The position numbers and the translations under genes were made by a program. This document shows, piece by piece, positions 1 to 11,006 of a DNA stretch of 64,000 nt; positions within the stretch are counted from its first letter, which is position 1, and each line of letters begins with the position of its first letter. The stretch lies in the NCBI RefSeq assembly GCF_032854445.1, contig NW_027018067.1, forward strand, positions 31,874 through 95,873, written 5' to 3'. Origin of the DNA: Liolophura sinensis (taxonomy: Eukaryota > Mollusca > Polyplacophora > Chitonida > Chitonidae). The notes beneath the pieces are model-generated. The model was not told the DNA's origin, ran no database searches, and worked only from the letters and a program-made list of their open reading frames with translations.

Positions 1-1648
1 TCGTCTGGGCTACCGAAGGGCACATAACTTATAATGAAAAGTTGAATATAGTAATGACCAGTCGCGATTGTACATAGGTAATGTAGCCGATTTCAATTAG
101 CAAAAAGACCAGGTAAAAATCCAAAAGTGGAAAAACTGTTCCAATGCTGCTGGTAAGAGGCTAATCCGACGTATTTTTTGACGAGAAATCGAATGGTGCA
201 AACCGCGTTGCTCTCCGACTAATACTTTTGGCTGTAGCCACAAATGAATAATCATTGATGTCAAGATCACGTGCCCAGCAACGGCTCTTACTACATGGAA
301 ACCAAGGAAATTTGCAATTTGTCAACAGCTGGAGATGCCTGGCCCAATTGCGCATCTTTTGGCACCTTATTGATGTGGGTCAGTGTTCAATTGTACTTTT
401 TACAGCGGACTGTATCAAGTACCTTTTGTTTTTTTTATATACAAATGGTGTGGTTTTTCTACATGTAGATAAAGACATTGAGTTTGTCTTCGACTTAGAA
501 GTGAGACATTTGCTGGGTGAGTTAAATGGGCTTGGCCCAAAGATTTGACGTCGTCTGGGCTACCGAAGGCCACATAACTATAATGAAAAGTTGAATATAG
601 TAATGACCAGTCGCGATTGTACATAGTTAATGTAGCCGATTTCAATTAGAAAAAAAGACCTGGCAAAAATCCAAAAGTGGAAAAACTGTTCCAATGCTGC
701 TGGTAAGAGGCCAATACGACGTATTTTTTGACGAGAAATCGAATGGTGCAAACCGCGTTGCTCTCCGACCAATACTTTTGGCTGTAGCCACAAATGAATA
801 ATCATTGATGTCAAGATCACGTGCCCAGCAACGGCTCTTACTCCATGGAAACCAAGGAAATTTGCAATTTTTCAACAGCTGGAGATGCCTGGCCCAATTG
901 CGCATCTTTTGGCACCTTATTGATGTGGGTCAGTGTTCAATTGTACTTTTTACAGCGGACTGTATCAAGTACCTTGTGTTTTTTTTTATATACAAATGGT
1001 GTGGTTTTTCTACATGTAGATAAAGACATTGAGTTTGTCTTCGACTTAGAAGTAAGACAACTGCTGGGTGAGTTAAATGGGCTTGGCCCAAAGATTTGAC
1101 GTCGTCTGGGCTACCGAAGGGCACATAACTTATAATGAAAAGTTGAATATAGTAATGACCAGTCGCGATTGTACATAGTTAATGTAGCCGATTTCAATTA
1201 GAAAAAAAGACCTGGCAAAAATCCAAAAGTGAAAAACTGTTCCAATGCTGCTGGTAAGAGGCTAATCCGACGTATTTTTTGACGAGAAATCGAATGGTGC
1301 AAACCGCGTTGCTCTCCGACCAATACTTTTGGCTGTAGCCACAAATGAATAATCATTGATGTCAAGATCACGTGCCCAGCAACGGCTCTTACTCCATGGA
1401 AACCAAGGAAATTTGCAATTTTTCAACAGCTGGAGATGCCTGGCCCAATTGCGCATCTTTTGGCACCTTATTGATGTGGGTCAGTGTTCAATTGTACTTT
1501 TTACAGCGGACTGTATCAAGTACCTTGTGTTTTTTTTTATATACAAATGGTGTGGTTTTTCTACATGTAGATAAAGACATTGAGTTTGTCTTCGACTTAG
1601 AAGTAAGACAACTGCTGGGTGAGTTAAATGGGCTTGGCCCAAAGATTT
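1..1648 (+). repeat. Array block M1-M3, left end, most divergent monomer
   Basis: Three monomers (starts <1, 547, 1098; linker classes 6, 2, 2). M1 carries about seven changes seen in no other copy, for example near 76, 112, 222, 290, 320, 421 and 500. One of them breaks the tccatgga palindrome at about 290. M2 has a private change in the region after the linker (ccaatacg, near 712). M3 ends with gatgtc instead of gacgtc (1649), a variant shared only with the boundary at 8804. Confidence 0.85.
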
Positions 1649-4600
1649 GATGTCGTCTGGGCTACCGAAGGGCACATAACTTATAATGAAAAGTTGAATA
1701 TAGTAATGACCAGTCGCGATTGTACATAGTTAATGTAGCCGATTTCAATTCGCAAAAAGACCAGGCAAAATCCAAAAGTAGAAAAACTGTTCCAATGCTG
1801 CTGGTAAGAGGCTAATCCGACGTATTTTTTGACGAGAAATCGAATGGTGCAAACCGCGTTGCTCTCCGACCAATACTTTTGGCTGTAGCCACAAATGAAT
1901 AATCATTGATGTCAAGATCACGTGCCCAGCAACGGCTCTTACTCCATGGAAACCAAGGAAATTTGCAATTTTTCAACAGCTGGAGATGCCTGGCCCAATT
2001 GCGCATCTTTTGGCACCTTATTGATGTGGGTCAGTGTTCAATTGTACTTTTTACAGCGGACTGTATCAAGTACCTTGTGTTTTTTTTATATACAAATGGT
2101 GTGGTTTTTCTACATGTAGATAAAGACATTGAGTTTGTCTTCGACTTAGAAGTAAGACATTTGCTGGGTGAGTTAAATGGGCTTGGCCCAAAGATTTGAC
2201 GTCGTCTGGGCTACCGAAGGCCACATAACTTATAATGAAAAGTTGAATATAGTAATGACCAGTCGCGATTGTACATAGTTAATGTAGCCGATTTCAATTA
2301 GAAAAAAAGACCTGGCAAAAATCCAAAAGTGGAAAAACTGTTCCAATGCTGCTGGTAAGAGGCTAATCCGACGTATTTTTTGACGAGAAATCGAATGGTG
2401 CAAACCGCGTTGCTCTCCGACCAATACTTTTGGCTGTAGCCACAAATGAATAATCATTGATGTCAAGATCACGTGCCCAGCAACGGCTCTTACTCCATGG
2501 AAACCAAGGAAATTTGCAATTTTTCAACAGCTGGAGATGCCTGGCCCAATTGCGCATCTTTTGGCACCTTATTGATGTGGGTCAGTGTTCAATTGTCCTT
2601 TTTACAGCGGACTGTATCAAGTACCTTGTGTTTTTTTTATATACAAATGGTGTGGTTTTTCTACATGTAGATAAAGACATTGAGTTTGTCTTCGACTTAG
2701 AAGTAAGACATTTGCTGGGTGAGTTAAATGGGCTTGGCCCAAAGATTTGACGTCGTCTGGGCTACCGAAGGCCACATAACTTATAATGAAAAGTTGAATA
2801 TAGTAATGACCAGTCGCGATTGTACATAGTTAATGTAGCCGATTTTCAATTCGCAAAAAAGACCTGGCAAAAATCCAAAAGTGGAAAAACTGTTCCAATG
2901 CTGCTGGTAAGAGGCCAATCCGACGTATTTTTTGACGAGAAATCGAATGGTGCAAACCGCGTTGCTCTCCGACCAATACTTTTGGCTGTAGCCACAAATG
3001 AATAATCATTGATGTCAAGATCACGTGCCAGCAACGGCTCTTACTCCATGGAAACCAAGGAAATTTGCAATTTTTCAACAGCTGGAGATGCCTGGCCCAA
3101 TTGCCGCATCTTTTGGCACCTTATTGATGTGGGTCAGTGTTCAATTGTACTTTTTACAGCGGACTGTAATCAAGTACCTTGTGTTTTTTTTTATATACAA
3201 ATGGTGTGGTTTTTCTACATGTAGATAAAGACATTGAGTTTGTCTTCGACTTAGAAGTAAGACAACTGCTGGGTGAGTTAAATGGGCTTGGCCCAAAGAT
3301 TTGACGTCGTCTGGGCTACCGAAGGGCACATAACTTATAATGAAAAGTTGAATATAGTAATGACCAGTCGCGATTGTACATAGTTAATGTAGCCGATTTC
3401 AATTCGCAAAAAGACCTGGCAAAAATCCAAAAGTAGAAAAACTGTTCCAATGCTGCTGGTAAGAGGCTAATCCGACGTATTTTTTGACGAGAAATCGAAT
3501 GGTGCAAACCGCGTTGCTCTCCGACCAATACTTTTGGCTGTAGCCACAAATGAATAATCATTGATGTCAAGATCACGTGCCCAGCAACGGCTCTTACTCC
3601 ATGGAAACCAAGGAAATTTGCAATTTTTCAACAGCTGGAGATGCCTGGCCCATTGCGCATCTTTTGGCACCTTATTGATGTGGGTCAGTGTTCAATTGTA
3701 CTTTTTACAGCGGACTGTATCAAGTACCTTGTGTTTTTTTTATATACAAATGGTGTGGTTTTTCTACATGTAGATAAAGACATTGAGTTTGTCTTCGACT
3801 TAGAAGTAAGACATTTGCTGGGTGAGTTAAATGGGCTTGGCCCAAAGATTTGACGTCGTCTGGGCTACCGAAGGCCACATAACTTATAATGGAAAAGTTG
3901 AATATAGTAATGACCCAGTCGCGATTGTACATAGTTAATGTAGCCGATTTCAATTAGAAAAAAAGACCTGGCAAAAATCCAAAAGTGGAAAAAACTGTTC
4001 CAATGCTGCTGGTAAGAGGGCTAATCCGACGTATTTTTTGACGAGAAATCGAATGGTGCAAACCGCGTTGCTCTCCGACCAATACTTTTGGCTGTAGCCA
4101 CAAATGAATATCATTGATGTCAAGATCACGTGCCCAGCAACGGCTCTTACTCCCATGGAAACCAAGGAAATTTGCAATTTTTCAACAGCGTGAGATGCCT
4201 GGCCCAATTGCGCATCTTTTGGCACCTTATTGATGTGGGTCAGTGTTCAATTGTCCTTTTTACAGCGGACTGTATCAAGTACCTTGTGTTTTTTTTATAC
4301 AAATGGTGTGTTTTTCTACATGTAGATAAGACATTGAGTTTGTCTTCGACTTAGAGTAAGACCATTTGCTGGGTGAGTTAAATGGGCTTGGCCCAAAGAT
4401 TTGACGTCGTCTGGGCTACCGAAGGCCACATAACTTATAATGAAAAGTTGAATATAGTAATGACCAGTCGCGATTGTACATAGTTAATGTAGCCGATTTC
4501 AATAGAAAAAAATACCAGGCAAAAATCCCAAAAGTGGAAAAACTGTTCCAATTCTGCTGGTAAGAGGCTAATCCGACGTATTTTTGACGAGAAATCGAAT

Positions 4601-7600
4601 GGTGCAAAGCACGTTGCTCTCCGACCAATACTTTTGGCTGTAGCCACAAATGAATAATCATTGATGTCAAGATCACGTGCCCAGCAACGGCTCTTACTCC
4701 ATGGAAACCAAGGAAATTTGCAATTTTTCAACAGCTGGAGATGCCTGGCCCAATTGCGCATCTTTTGCACCTTATTGATGTGGGTCAGTGTTCAATTGTA
4801 CTTTTTACAGCGGACTGTATCAAGTACCTTGTGTTTTTTTTATATACAAATGGTGTGGTTTTTCTACATGTAGATAAAGACATTGAGTTTGTCTTCGACT
4901 TAGAAGTAAGACATTTGCTGGGTGAGTTAAATGGGCTTGGCCCAAAGATTTGACGTCGTCTGGGCTACCGAAGGCCACATAACTTATAATGAAAAGTTGA
5001 ATATAGTAATGACCAGTCGCGATTGTACATAGTTAATGTAGCCGATTTCAATTAGAAAAAAGACCTGGCAAAAATCCAAAAGTGGAAAAACTGTTCCATG
5101 CTGCTGGTAAGAGGCTAATCCGACGTATTTTTTGACGAGAAATCGAATGTGCAAACCGCGTTGCTCTCCGACCAATACTTTTGGCTGTAGCCACAAATGA
5201 ATAATCATTGATGTCAAGATCACGTGCCCAGCAACGGCTCTTACTCCATGGAAACCAAGGAAATTTGCAATTTTTCAACAGCTGGAGATGCCTGGCCCAA
5301 TTGCGCATCTTTTGGCACCTTATTGATGTGGGTCAGTGTTCAATTGTCCTTTTTACAGCGGACTGTATCAAGTACCTTGTGTTTTTTTTTATATACAAAT
5401 GGTGTGGTTTTTCTACATGTAGATAAAGACATTGAGTTTGTCTTCGACTTAGAAGTAAGGACATTTGCTGGGTGAGTTAAATGGGCTCTGGCCCAAAGAT
5501 TTGACGTCGTCTGGGCTACCGAAGGGCACATAACTTATAATGAAAAGTTGAATATAGTAAGTACCAGTCGCGATTGTACATAGTTAATGTAGCCGATTTC
5601 AATTAGAAAAAATACCAGGCAAAAATCCAAAAGTGGAAAAACTGTTCCAATGCTGCTGGTAAGAGGCTAATCCGACGTATTTTTTGACGAGAAATCGAAT
5701 GGTGCAAACCGCGTTGCTCTCCGACCAATACTTTTGGCTGTAGCCACAAATGAATAATCATTGATGTCAAGATCACGTGCCCAGCAACGGCTCTTACTCC
5801 ATGGAAACCAAGGAAATTTGCAATTTTTCAACAGCTGGAGATGCCTGGCCCAATTGCGCATCTTTTGGCACCTTATTGATGTGGGTCAGTGTTCAATTGT
5901 ACTTTTTACAGCGGACTGTATCAAGTACTACCTTGTGTTTTTTTTATATACAAATGGTGTGGTTTTTCTACATGTAGATAAAGACATTGAGTTGTCTTCG
6001 ACTTAGAAGTAAGACATTTGCTGGGTGAGTTAAATGGGCTTGGCCCAAAGATTTGACGTCGTCTGGGCTACCGAAGGGCACATAACTTATAATGAAAAGT
6101 TGAATATAGTAATGACCAGTCGCGATTGTACATAGTTAATGTAGCCGATTTCAATTAGACAAAATACCAGGCAAAACCCAAAAGTGGAAAACTGTTCCAG
6201 TGCTGCTGGTAAGAGGCTAATCCGACGTATTTTTTGACAAGAAATCGAATGGTGCAAACCGCGTTGCTCTCTGACCAATACTTTTGGCTGTAGCCACAAA
6301 TGAATAATCATTGATGTCAAGATCACGTGCCCAGCAACGGCTCTTACTCCATGGAAACCAAGGAAATTTTGCAATTTTTCAACAGCTGGAGATGCCTGCC
6401 CAATTGCGCATCTTTTGGCACCTTATTGATGTGGGTCAGTGTTCAATTGTCCTTTTTACAGCGGACTGTATCAGTACCTTGTGTTTTTTTTATATACAAA
6501 TGGTGTGTTTTTCTACATGTAGATAAAGACTTTGAGTTTGTCTTCGACTTAGAAGTAAGACATTTGCTGGGTGAGTTAAATGGGCTTGGCCCAAAGATTT
6601 GACGTCGTCTGGGCTACCGAAGGCCACATTAACTTATAATGAAAAAGTTGAATATAGTAATGACCAGTCGCGATTGTACATAGTTAATGTAGCCGAAATC
6701 AGTTAGCAAAAAGACCAGGCAAAAATCCAAAGTAGAAAAACTGTTCCAATTGCTGCTGGTAAGAGGCTAATCCGACGTATTTTTTGACGAGAAATCGAAT
6801 GGTGCAAACCGCGTTGCTCTCCGACCAATCTTTTGGCTGTAGCCACAAATGAATAATCATTGATGTCAAGATCACGTGCCCAGCAACGGCTCTTACTCCA
6901 TGGAAACCAAGGAAATTTGCAATTTTTCAACAGCTGAGATGCCTGGCCCAATTGCGCATCTTTTGGCACCTTATTGATGTGGGTCAGTGTTCAATTGTAC
7001 TTTTTTCAGCGGACTGTATCAAGTACCTTGTGTTTTTTTTATATACAAATGGTGTGGTTTTTCTACATGTAGATAAAGACATTGAGTTTTGTCTTCGACT
7101 TAGAAGTAAGACAACTGCTGGGTGAGTTAAATGCGCTTGGCCCAAGATTTGACGTCGTCTGGGCTACCGAAGGGCACATAACTTATAATGAAAAGTTGAA
7201 TATAGTAATGACCAGTCGCGATTGTACATAGTTAATGTAGCCGATTTCAATCGCAAAAAGACCAGGCAAAATCCAAAAGTAGAAAAACTGTTCCAATGCT
7301 GCTGGTAAGAGGCTGATCCGACGTATTTTTTGACGAGAAATCGAATGGTGCAAACCACGTTGCTCTCCGACCAATACTTTTGGCTGTAGCCACAAATGAA
7401 TAATCATTGATGTCAAGATCACGTGCCCAGCAACGGCTCTTACTCCATGGAAACCAAGGAAATTTGCAATTTTTCAACAGCTGGAGATGCCTGGCCCAAT
7501 TGCGCATCTTTTGGCACCTTATTGATGTGGGGTCAGTGTTCAATTGTACTTTTTTCAGAGGACTGTATCAAGTACCTTGTGTTTTTTTTATATACAAATG

Positions 7601-8803
7601 GTGTGGTTTTTTCTACATGTAGATAAAGACATTGAGTTTGTCTTCGACTTAGAAGTAAGACAACTGCTGGGTGAGTTAAATGCGCTTGGCCCAAAGATTT
7701 GACGTCGTCTGGGCTACCGAAGGGCACATAACTTATAATGAAAAGTTGAATATAGTAATGACCAGTCGCGATTGTACATAGTTAATGTAGCCGATTTCAA
7801 TTAGAAAAAATACCAGGCAAAAATCCAAAAGTGGAAAAACTGTTCCAATTCTGCTGGTAAGAGGGCTATTCCGACGTATTTTTTGACGAGAAATCGAATG
7901 GTGCAAACCACGTTGCTCTCCGGCCAATACTTTTGCTGTAGCCACAAATGAATAATCATTGATGTCAAGATCACGTGCCCAGCAACGGCTCTTACTCCAT
8001 GGAAACCAAGGAAATTTGCAATTTTTCAACAGCTGGAGATGCCTGGCCCAATTGCGGCATCTTTTGGCACCTTATTGATGTGGGTCAGTGTTCAATTGTC
8101 CTTTTTACAGCGGACTGTATCAAGTACCTTGTGTTTTTTTTATATACAAATGGTGTGGTTTTTCTACATGTAGATAAAGACAATGAGTTGTCTTCGACTT
8201 AGAAGTAAGACACTGCTGGGTGAGTTAAATGGGCTTGGCCCAAAGATTTGACGTCGTCTGGGCTACCGAAGGGCACATAACTTATAATGAAAAGTTGAAT
8301 ATAGTAAATGACCAGTCGCGATTGTACATAGTTAATGTAGCCGATTTCAATTAGAAGAAAAGACCTGGCAAAAAATCCAAAGTGGAAAAACTGTTCCAGT
8401 GCTGCTGGTAAGAGGCTAATCCGACGTATTTTTTGACGAGAAATCGAATGGTGCAAACCGCGTTGCTCTCCGACCAATACTTTTGGCTGTAGCCACAATG
8501 AATAATCATTGATGTCAAGATCACGTGCCCAGCAACGGCTCTCTTACTCCATGGAAACCAAGGAAATTTTGCAATTTTTCAACAGCTGGAGATGCCTGGC
8601 CCAATTGCGCATCTTTTGGCACCTTATTGATGTGGTTCAGTGTTCAATTGTACTTTTTACAGCGGACTGTATCAAGTACCTTGTGTTTTTTTTATATACA
8701 AATGGTGTGGTTTTTCTACATGTAGATAAAGACATTGAGTTTGTCTTCGACTTAGAAGTAAGACCAACTGCTGGGTGAGTTAAATGGCTTGGCCCAAAGA
8801 TTT
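1649..8803 (+). repeat. 13-monomer block M4-M16 (error-rich copy)
   Basis: Thirteen monomers, 7155 bp, linker classes 1 2 1 1 2 3 2 3 4 7 1 3 2. Both borders carry the rare gatgtc variant (1649 and 8804). The first eight monomers match M17-M24 one for one, and M12-M14 match M29-M31. Shared rare markers prove the relationship: agtaagtacc at 5556 (also 12714 and 14918), gacaagaaatcg at 6236 (also 15598), gcaaagcacg near 4606 (also near 11761 and 13966). From about 2844 onward the block is full of single-base indels, which are treated separately as probable sequencing error. M15 and M16 have no clear partner in the downstream block. Confidence 0.85.
2844..8790. other. Indel-rich low-quality stretch
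   Basis: Compared with the clean partner monomers, about 60 one- or two-base insertions and deletions occur in about 5.9 kb, roughly one per 100 bp. Many are outside homopolymers, such as gtgccagc (3027), gaccatttg (4359), taaggacat (5457), ggctctggccc (5485), cacattaac (6627), gtggggtc (7528) and ctctcttac (8540). The partner region 8804-16600 has almost none. The pattern fits unpolished single-molecule sequence, not mutation. Fine-scale variants in this stretch should not be trusted. Confidence 0.88.
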
Positions 8804-9440
8804 GATGTCGTCTGGGCTACCGAAGGGCACATAACTTATAATGAAAAGTTGAATATAGTAATGACCAGTCGCGATTGTACATAGTTAATGTAGCCGATTT
8901 CAATTCGCAAAAAGACCAGGCAAAAATCCAAAAGTAGAAAAACTGTTCCAATGCTGCTGGTAAGAGGCTAATCCGACGTATTTTTTGACGAGAAATCGAA
9001 TGGTGCAAACCGCGTTGCTCTCCGACCAATACTTTTGGCTGTAGCCACAAATGAATAATCATTGATGTCAAGATCACGTGCCCAGCAACGGCTCTTACTC
9101 CATGGAAACCAAGGAAATTTGCAATTTTTCAACAGCTGGAGATGCCTGGCCCAATTGCGCATCTTTTGGCACCTTATTGATGTGGGTCAGTGTTCAATTG
9201 TACTTTTTACAGCGGACTGTATCAAGTACCTTGTGTTTTTTTTATATACAAATGGTGTGGTTTTTCTACATGTAGATAAAGACATTGAGTTTGTCTTCGA
9301 CTTAGAAGTAAGACATTTGCTGGGTGAGTTAAATGGGCTTGGCCCAAAGATTTGACGTCGTCTGGGCTACCGAAGGCCACATAACTTATAATGAAAAGTT
9401 GAATATAGTAATGACCAGTCGCGATTGTACATAGTTAATG

Positions 9441-9512
9441 TAGCCGATTTCAATTAGAAAAAAAGACCTGGCAAAAATCCAAAAGTGGAAAAACTGTTCC
9501 AATGCTGCTGGT
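9441..9512 (+). repeat. Variable A-rich linker of the monomer (shown in M18)
   Basis: Across the array this about 70-bp stretch holds most of the diagnostic differences: tttcaatt versus aatcagtt, seven linker types, acctgg versus accagg, and aagtgg, aagtag, aagttg or aagtaa. The next site (ccaatgctg, ccaattctg, ccagtgctg, caaatgctg) follows just downstream. It is also where monomer length changes by 1-2 bp. Confidence 0.85.
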
Positions 9513-9600
9513 AAGAGGCTAATCCGACGTATTTTTTGACGAGAAATCGAATGGTGCAAACCGCGTTGCTCTCCGACCAATACTTTTGGCTGTAGCCACA

Positions 9601-9614
9601 AATGAATAATCATT
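9601..9614. repeat. Short inverted repeat aatga-ataa-tcatt
   Basis: Five-bp perfect arms with a 4-nt loop, present in nearly every monomer at the same place. It opens the conserved core. M88 and M89 carry aattattg here, and M78 and M83 have attgaat just before it. Confidence 0.8.
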
Positions 9615-9625
9615 GATGTCAAGAT

Positions 9626-9631
9626 CACGTG
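9626..9631. other. CACGTG palindrome (E-box/G-box sequence) in each monomer
   Basis: CACGTG is the core bound by many bHLH and plant bZIP factors. It recurs in almost every monomer, so the array holds over 100 copies. It is changed to CACCTG in M104 (56953-56958) and M113 (61903-61908). Binding is unproven; the site is annotated only as a sequence motif. Confidence 0.55.
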
Positions 9632-9649
9632 CCCAGCAACGGCTCTTAC

Positions 9650-9657
9650 TCCATGGA
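9650..9657. repeat. 8-bp perfect palindrome tccatgga
   Basis: Perfect dyad (contains the NcoI site CCATGG) in the conserved core. It is nearly invariant across the array. M1 has lost it (tacatgga near 290). Confidence 0.75.
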
Positions 9658-9786
9658 AACCAAGGAAATTTGCAATTTTTCAACAGCTGGAGATGCCTGG
9701 CCCAATTGCGCATCTTTTGGCACCTTATTGATGTGGGTCAGTGTTCAATTGTCCTTTTTACAGCGGACTGTATCAAGTACCTTGTG

Positions 9787-9800
9787 TTTTTTTTATATAC
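9787..9800 (+). repeat. T-run (7-9 T) followed by atatac
   Basis: The homopolymer is 8 T in most monomers, 9 T in others (for example M2, M3, M19, M22, M23, M39, M70) and 7 T in M42, M45, M49, M52, M56, M65, M103 and M112. The 7-T form travels with the higher-order units, so it is inherited and not simply read error. Length changes shift every reading frame that crosses it. Confidence 0.85.
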
Positions 9801-9816
9801 AAATGGTGTGGTTTTT

Positions 9817-9826
9817 CTACATGTAG
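9817..9826. repeat. 10-bp perfect palindrome ctacatgtag
   Basis: A fully self-complementary 10-mer downstream of the T-run, conserved throughout the array. The exception noticed is M60, where ctacaagtag (32934-32943) breaks the centre. Confidence 0.8.
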
Positions 9827-9884
9827 ATAAAGACATTGAGTTTGTCTTCGACTTAGAAGTAAGACATTTGCTGGGTGAGTTAAA

Positions 9885-9897
9885 TGGGCTTGGCCCA
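9885..9897. repeat. GC-rich hairpin tgggc-ttg-gccca near monomer end
   Basis: Five-bp perfect arms with a 3-nt loop, about 8 bp before the gacgtc boundary. The variants gcgcttggccc (M13, M14, M30, M31, M33, M34, M59) and ggctttgccc (M38, M39, M62, M63, M86, M89, M108) each break part of a stem or loop. Confidence 0.75.
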
Positions 9898-11006
9898 AAG
9901 ATTTGACGTCGTCTGGGCTACCGAAGGCCACATAACTTATAATGAAAAGTTGAATATAGTAATGACCAGTCGCGATTGTACATAGTTAATGTAGCCGATT
10001 TCAATTCGCAAAAAAGACCTGGCAAAAATCCAAAAGTGGAAAAACTGTTCCAATGCTGCTGGTAAGAGGCCAATCCGACGTATTTTTTGACGAGAAATCG
10101 AATGGTGCAAACCGCGTTGCTCTCCGACCAATACTTTTGGCTGTAGCCACAAATGAATAATCATTGATGTCAAGATCACGTGCCCAGCAACGGCTCTTAC
10201 TCCATGGAAACCAAGGAAATTTGCAATTTTTCAACAGCTGGAGATGCCTGGCCCAATTGCGCATCTTTTGGCACCTTATTGATGTGGGTCAGTGTTCAAT
10301 TGTACTTTTTACAGCGGACTGTATCAAGTACCTTGTGTTTTTTTTTATATACAAATGGTGTGGTTTTTCTACATGTAGATAAAGACATTGAGTTTGTCTT
10401 CGACTTAGAAGTAAGACAACTGCTGGGTGAGTTAAATGGGCTTGGCCCAAAGATTTGACGTCGTCTGGGCTACCGAAGGGCACATAACTTATAATGAAAA
10501 GTTGAATATAGTAATGACCAGTCGCGATTGTACATAGTTAATGTAGCAGATTTCAATTCGCAAAAAGACCTGGCAAAAATCCAAAAGTAGAAAAACTGTT
10601 CCAATGCTGCTGGTAAGAGGCTAATCCGACGTATTTTTTGACGAGAAATCGAATGGTGCAAACCGCGTTGCTCTCCGACCAATACTTTTGGCTGTAGCCA
10701 CAAATGAATAATCATTGATGTCAAGATCACGTGCCCAGCAACGGCTCTTACTCCATGGAAACCAAGGAAATTTGCAATTTTTCAACAGCTGGAGATGCCT
10801 GGCCCAATTGCGCATCTTTTGGCACCTTATTGATGTGGGTCAGTGTTCAATTGTACTTTTTACAGCGGACTGTATCAAGTACCTTGTGTTTTTTTTATAT
10901 ACAAATGGTGTGGTTTTTCTACATGTAGATAAAGACATTGAGTTTGTCTTCGACTTAGAAGTAAGACATTTGCTGGGTGAGTTAAATGGGCTTGGCCCAA
11001 AGATTT

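Larger units (their letters stand above)
9354..9904 (+). repeat. Reference satellite monomer (M18)
   Basis: This is a clean copy, chosen to describe the unit. It begins at the gacgtc palindrome and is 551 bp long. In order it holds: a conserved left part; the variable A-rich linker (about 9441-9512); a conserved core with several short palindromes (9595-9690); a region with two diagnostic sites (tac/tcc after attg, and the cagcgg site); a T8 run followed by atatac (9787-9800); a 10-bp perfect palindrome (9817-9826); and a 3' part ending in a GC-rich hairpin (9885-9897). G+C is about 40.5% by hand count, with 18 CpGs. I saw no internal subrepeat. The length is not a multiple of three, so no reading frame can run through adjacent monomers. 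Confidence 0.95.

Noticed and set aside
1906-2199. Recurring plus-strand 97-aa open frame, seen in most monomers
   Set aside because: It begins at a TTG, is repeated only because the DNA is repeated, and is broken by T-run length changes (9 T or 7 T give 70-72 aa versions). 550 bp is not a multiple of three. Variants do not favour synonymous sites, and minus-strand frames of similar length are equally preserved. No protein family is recognisable.
3009-8790. Biologically accelerated indel evolution in M6-M16
   Set aside because: The indels are scattered, single-base and private to this stretch, while colinear sister monomers have almost none. Sequencing error is far more likely.
9787-9805. 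Possible TATA-type promoter (T-run, tatata, then an ATG)
   Set aside because: The ATG that follows opens only seven codons. AT-rich runs like this occur by chance, and nothing else supports a promoter.
9846-9863. CENP-B-box-like ttcg element in cttcgacttagaag
   Set aside because: It has the TTCG and the A of the core, but the required CGGG part is absent. The match is too weak to call a CENP-B box.
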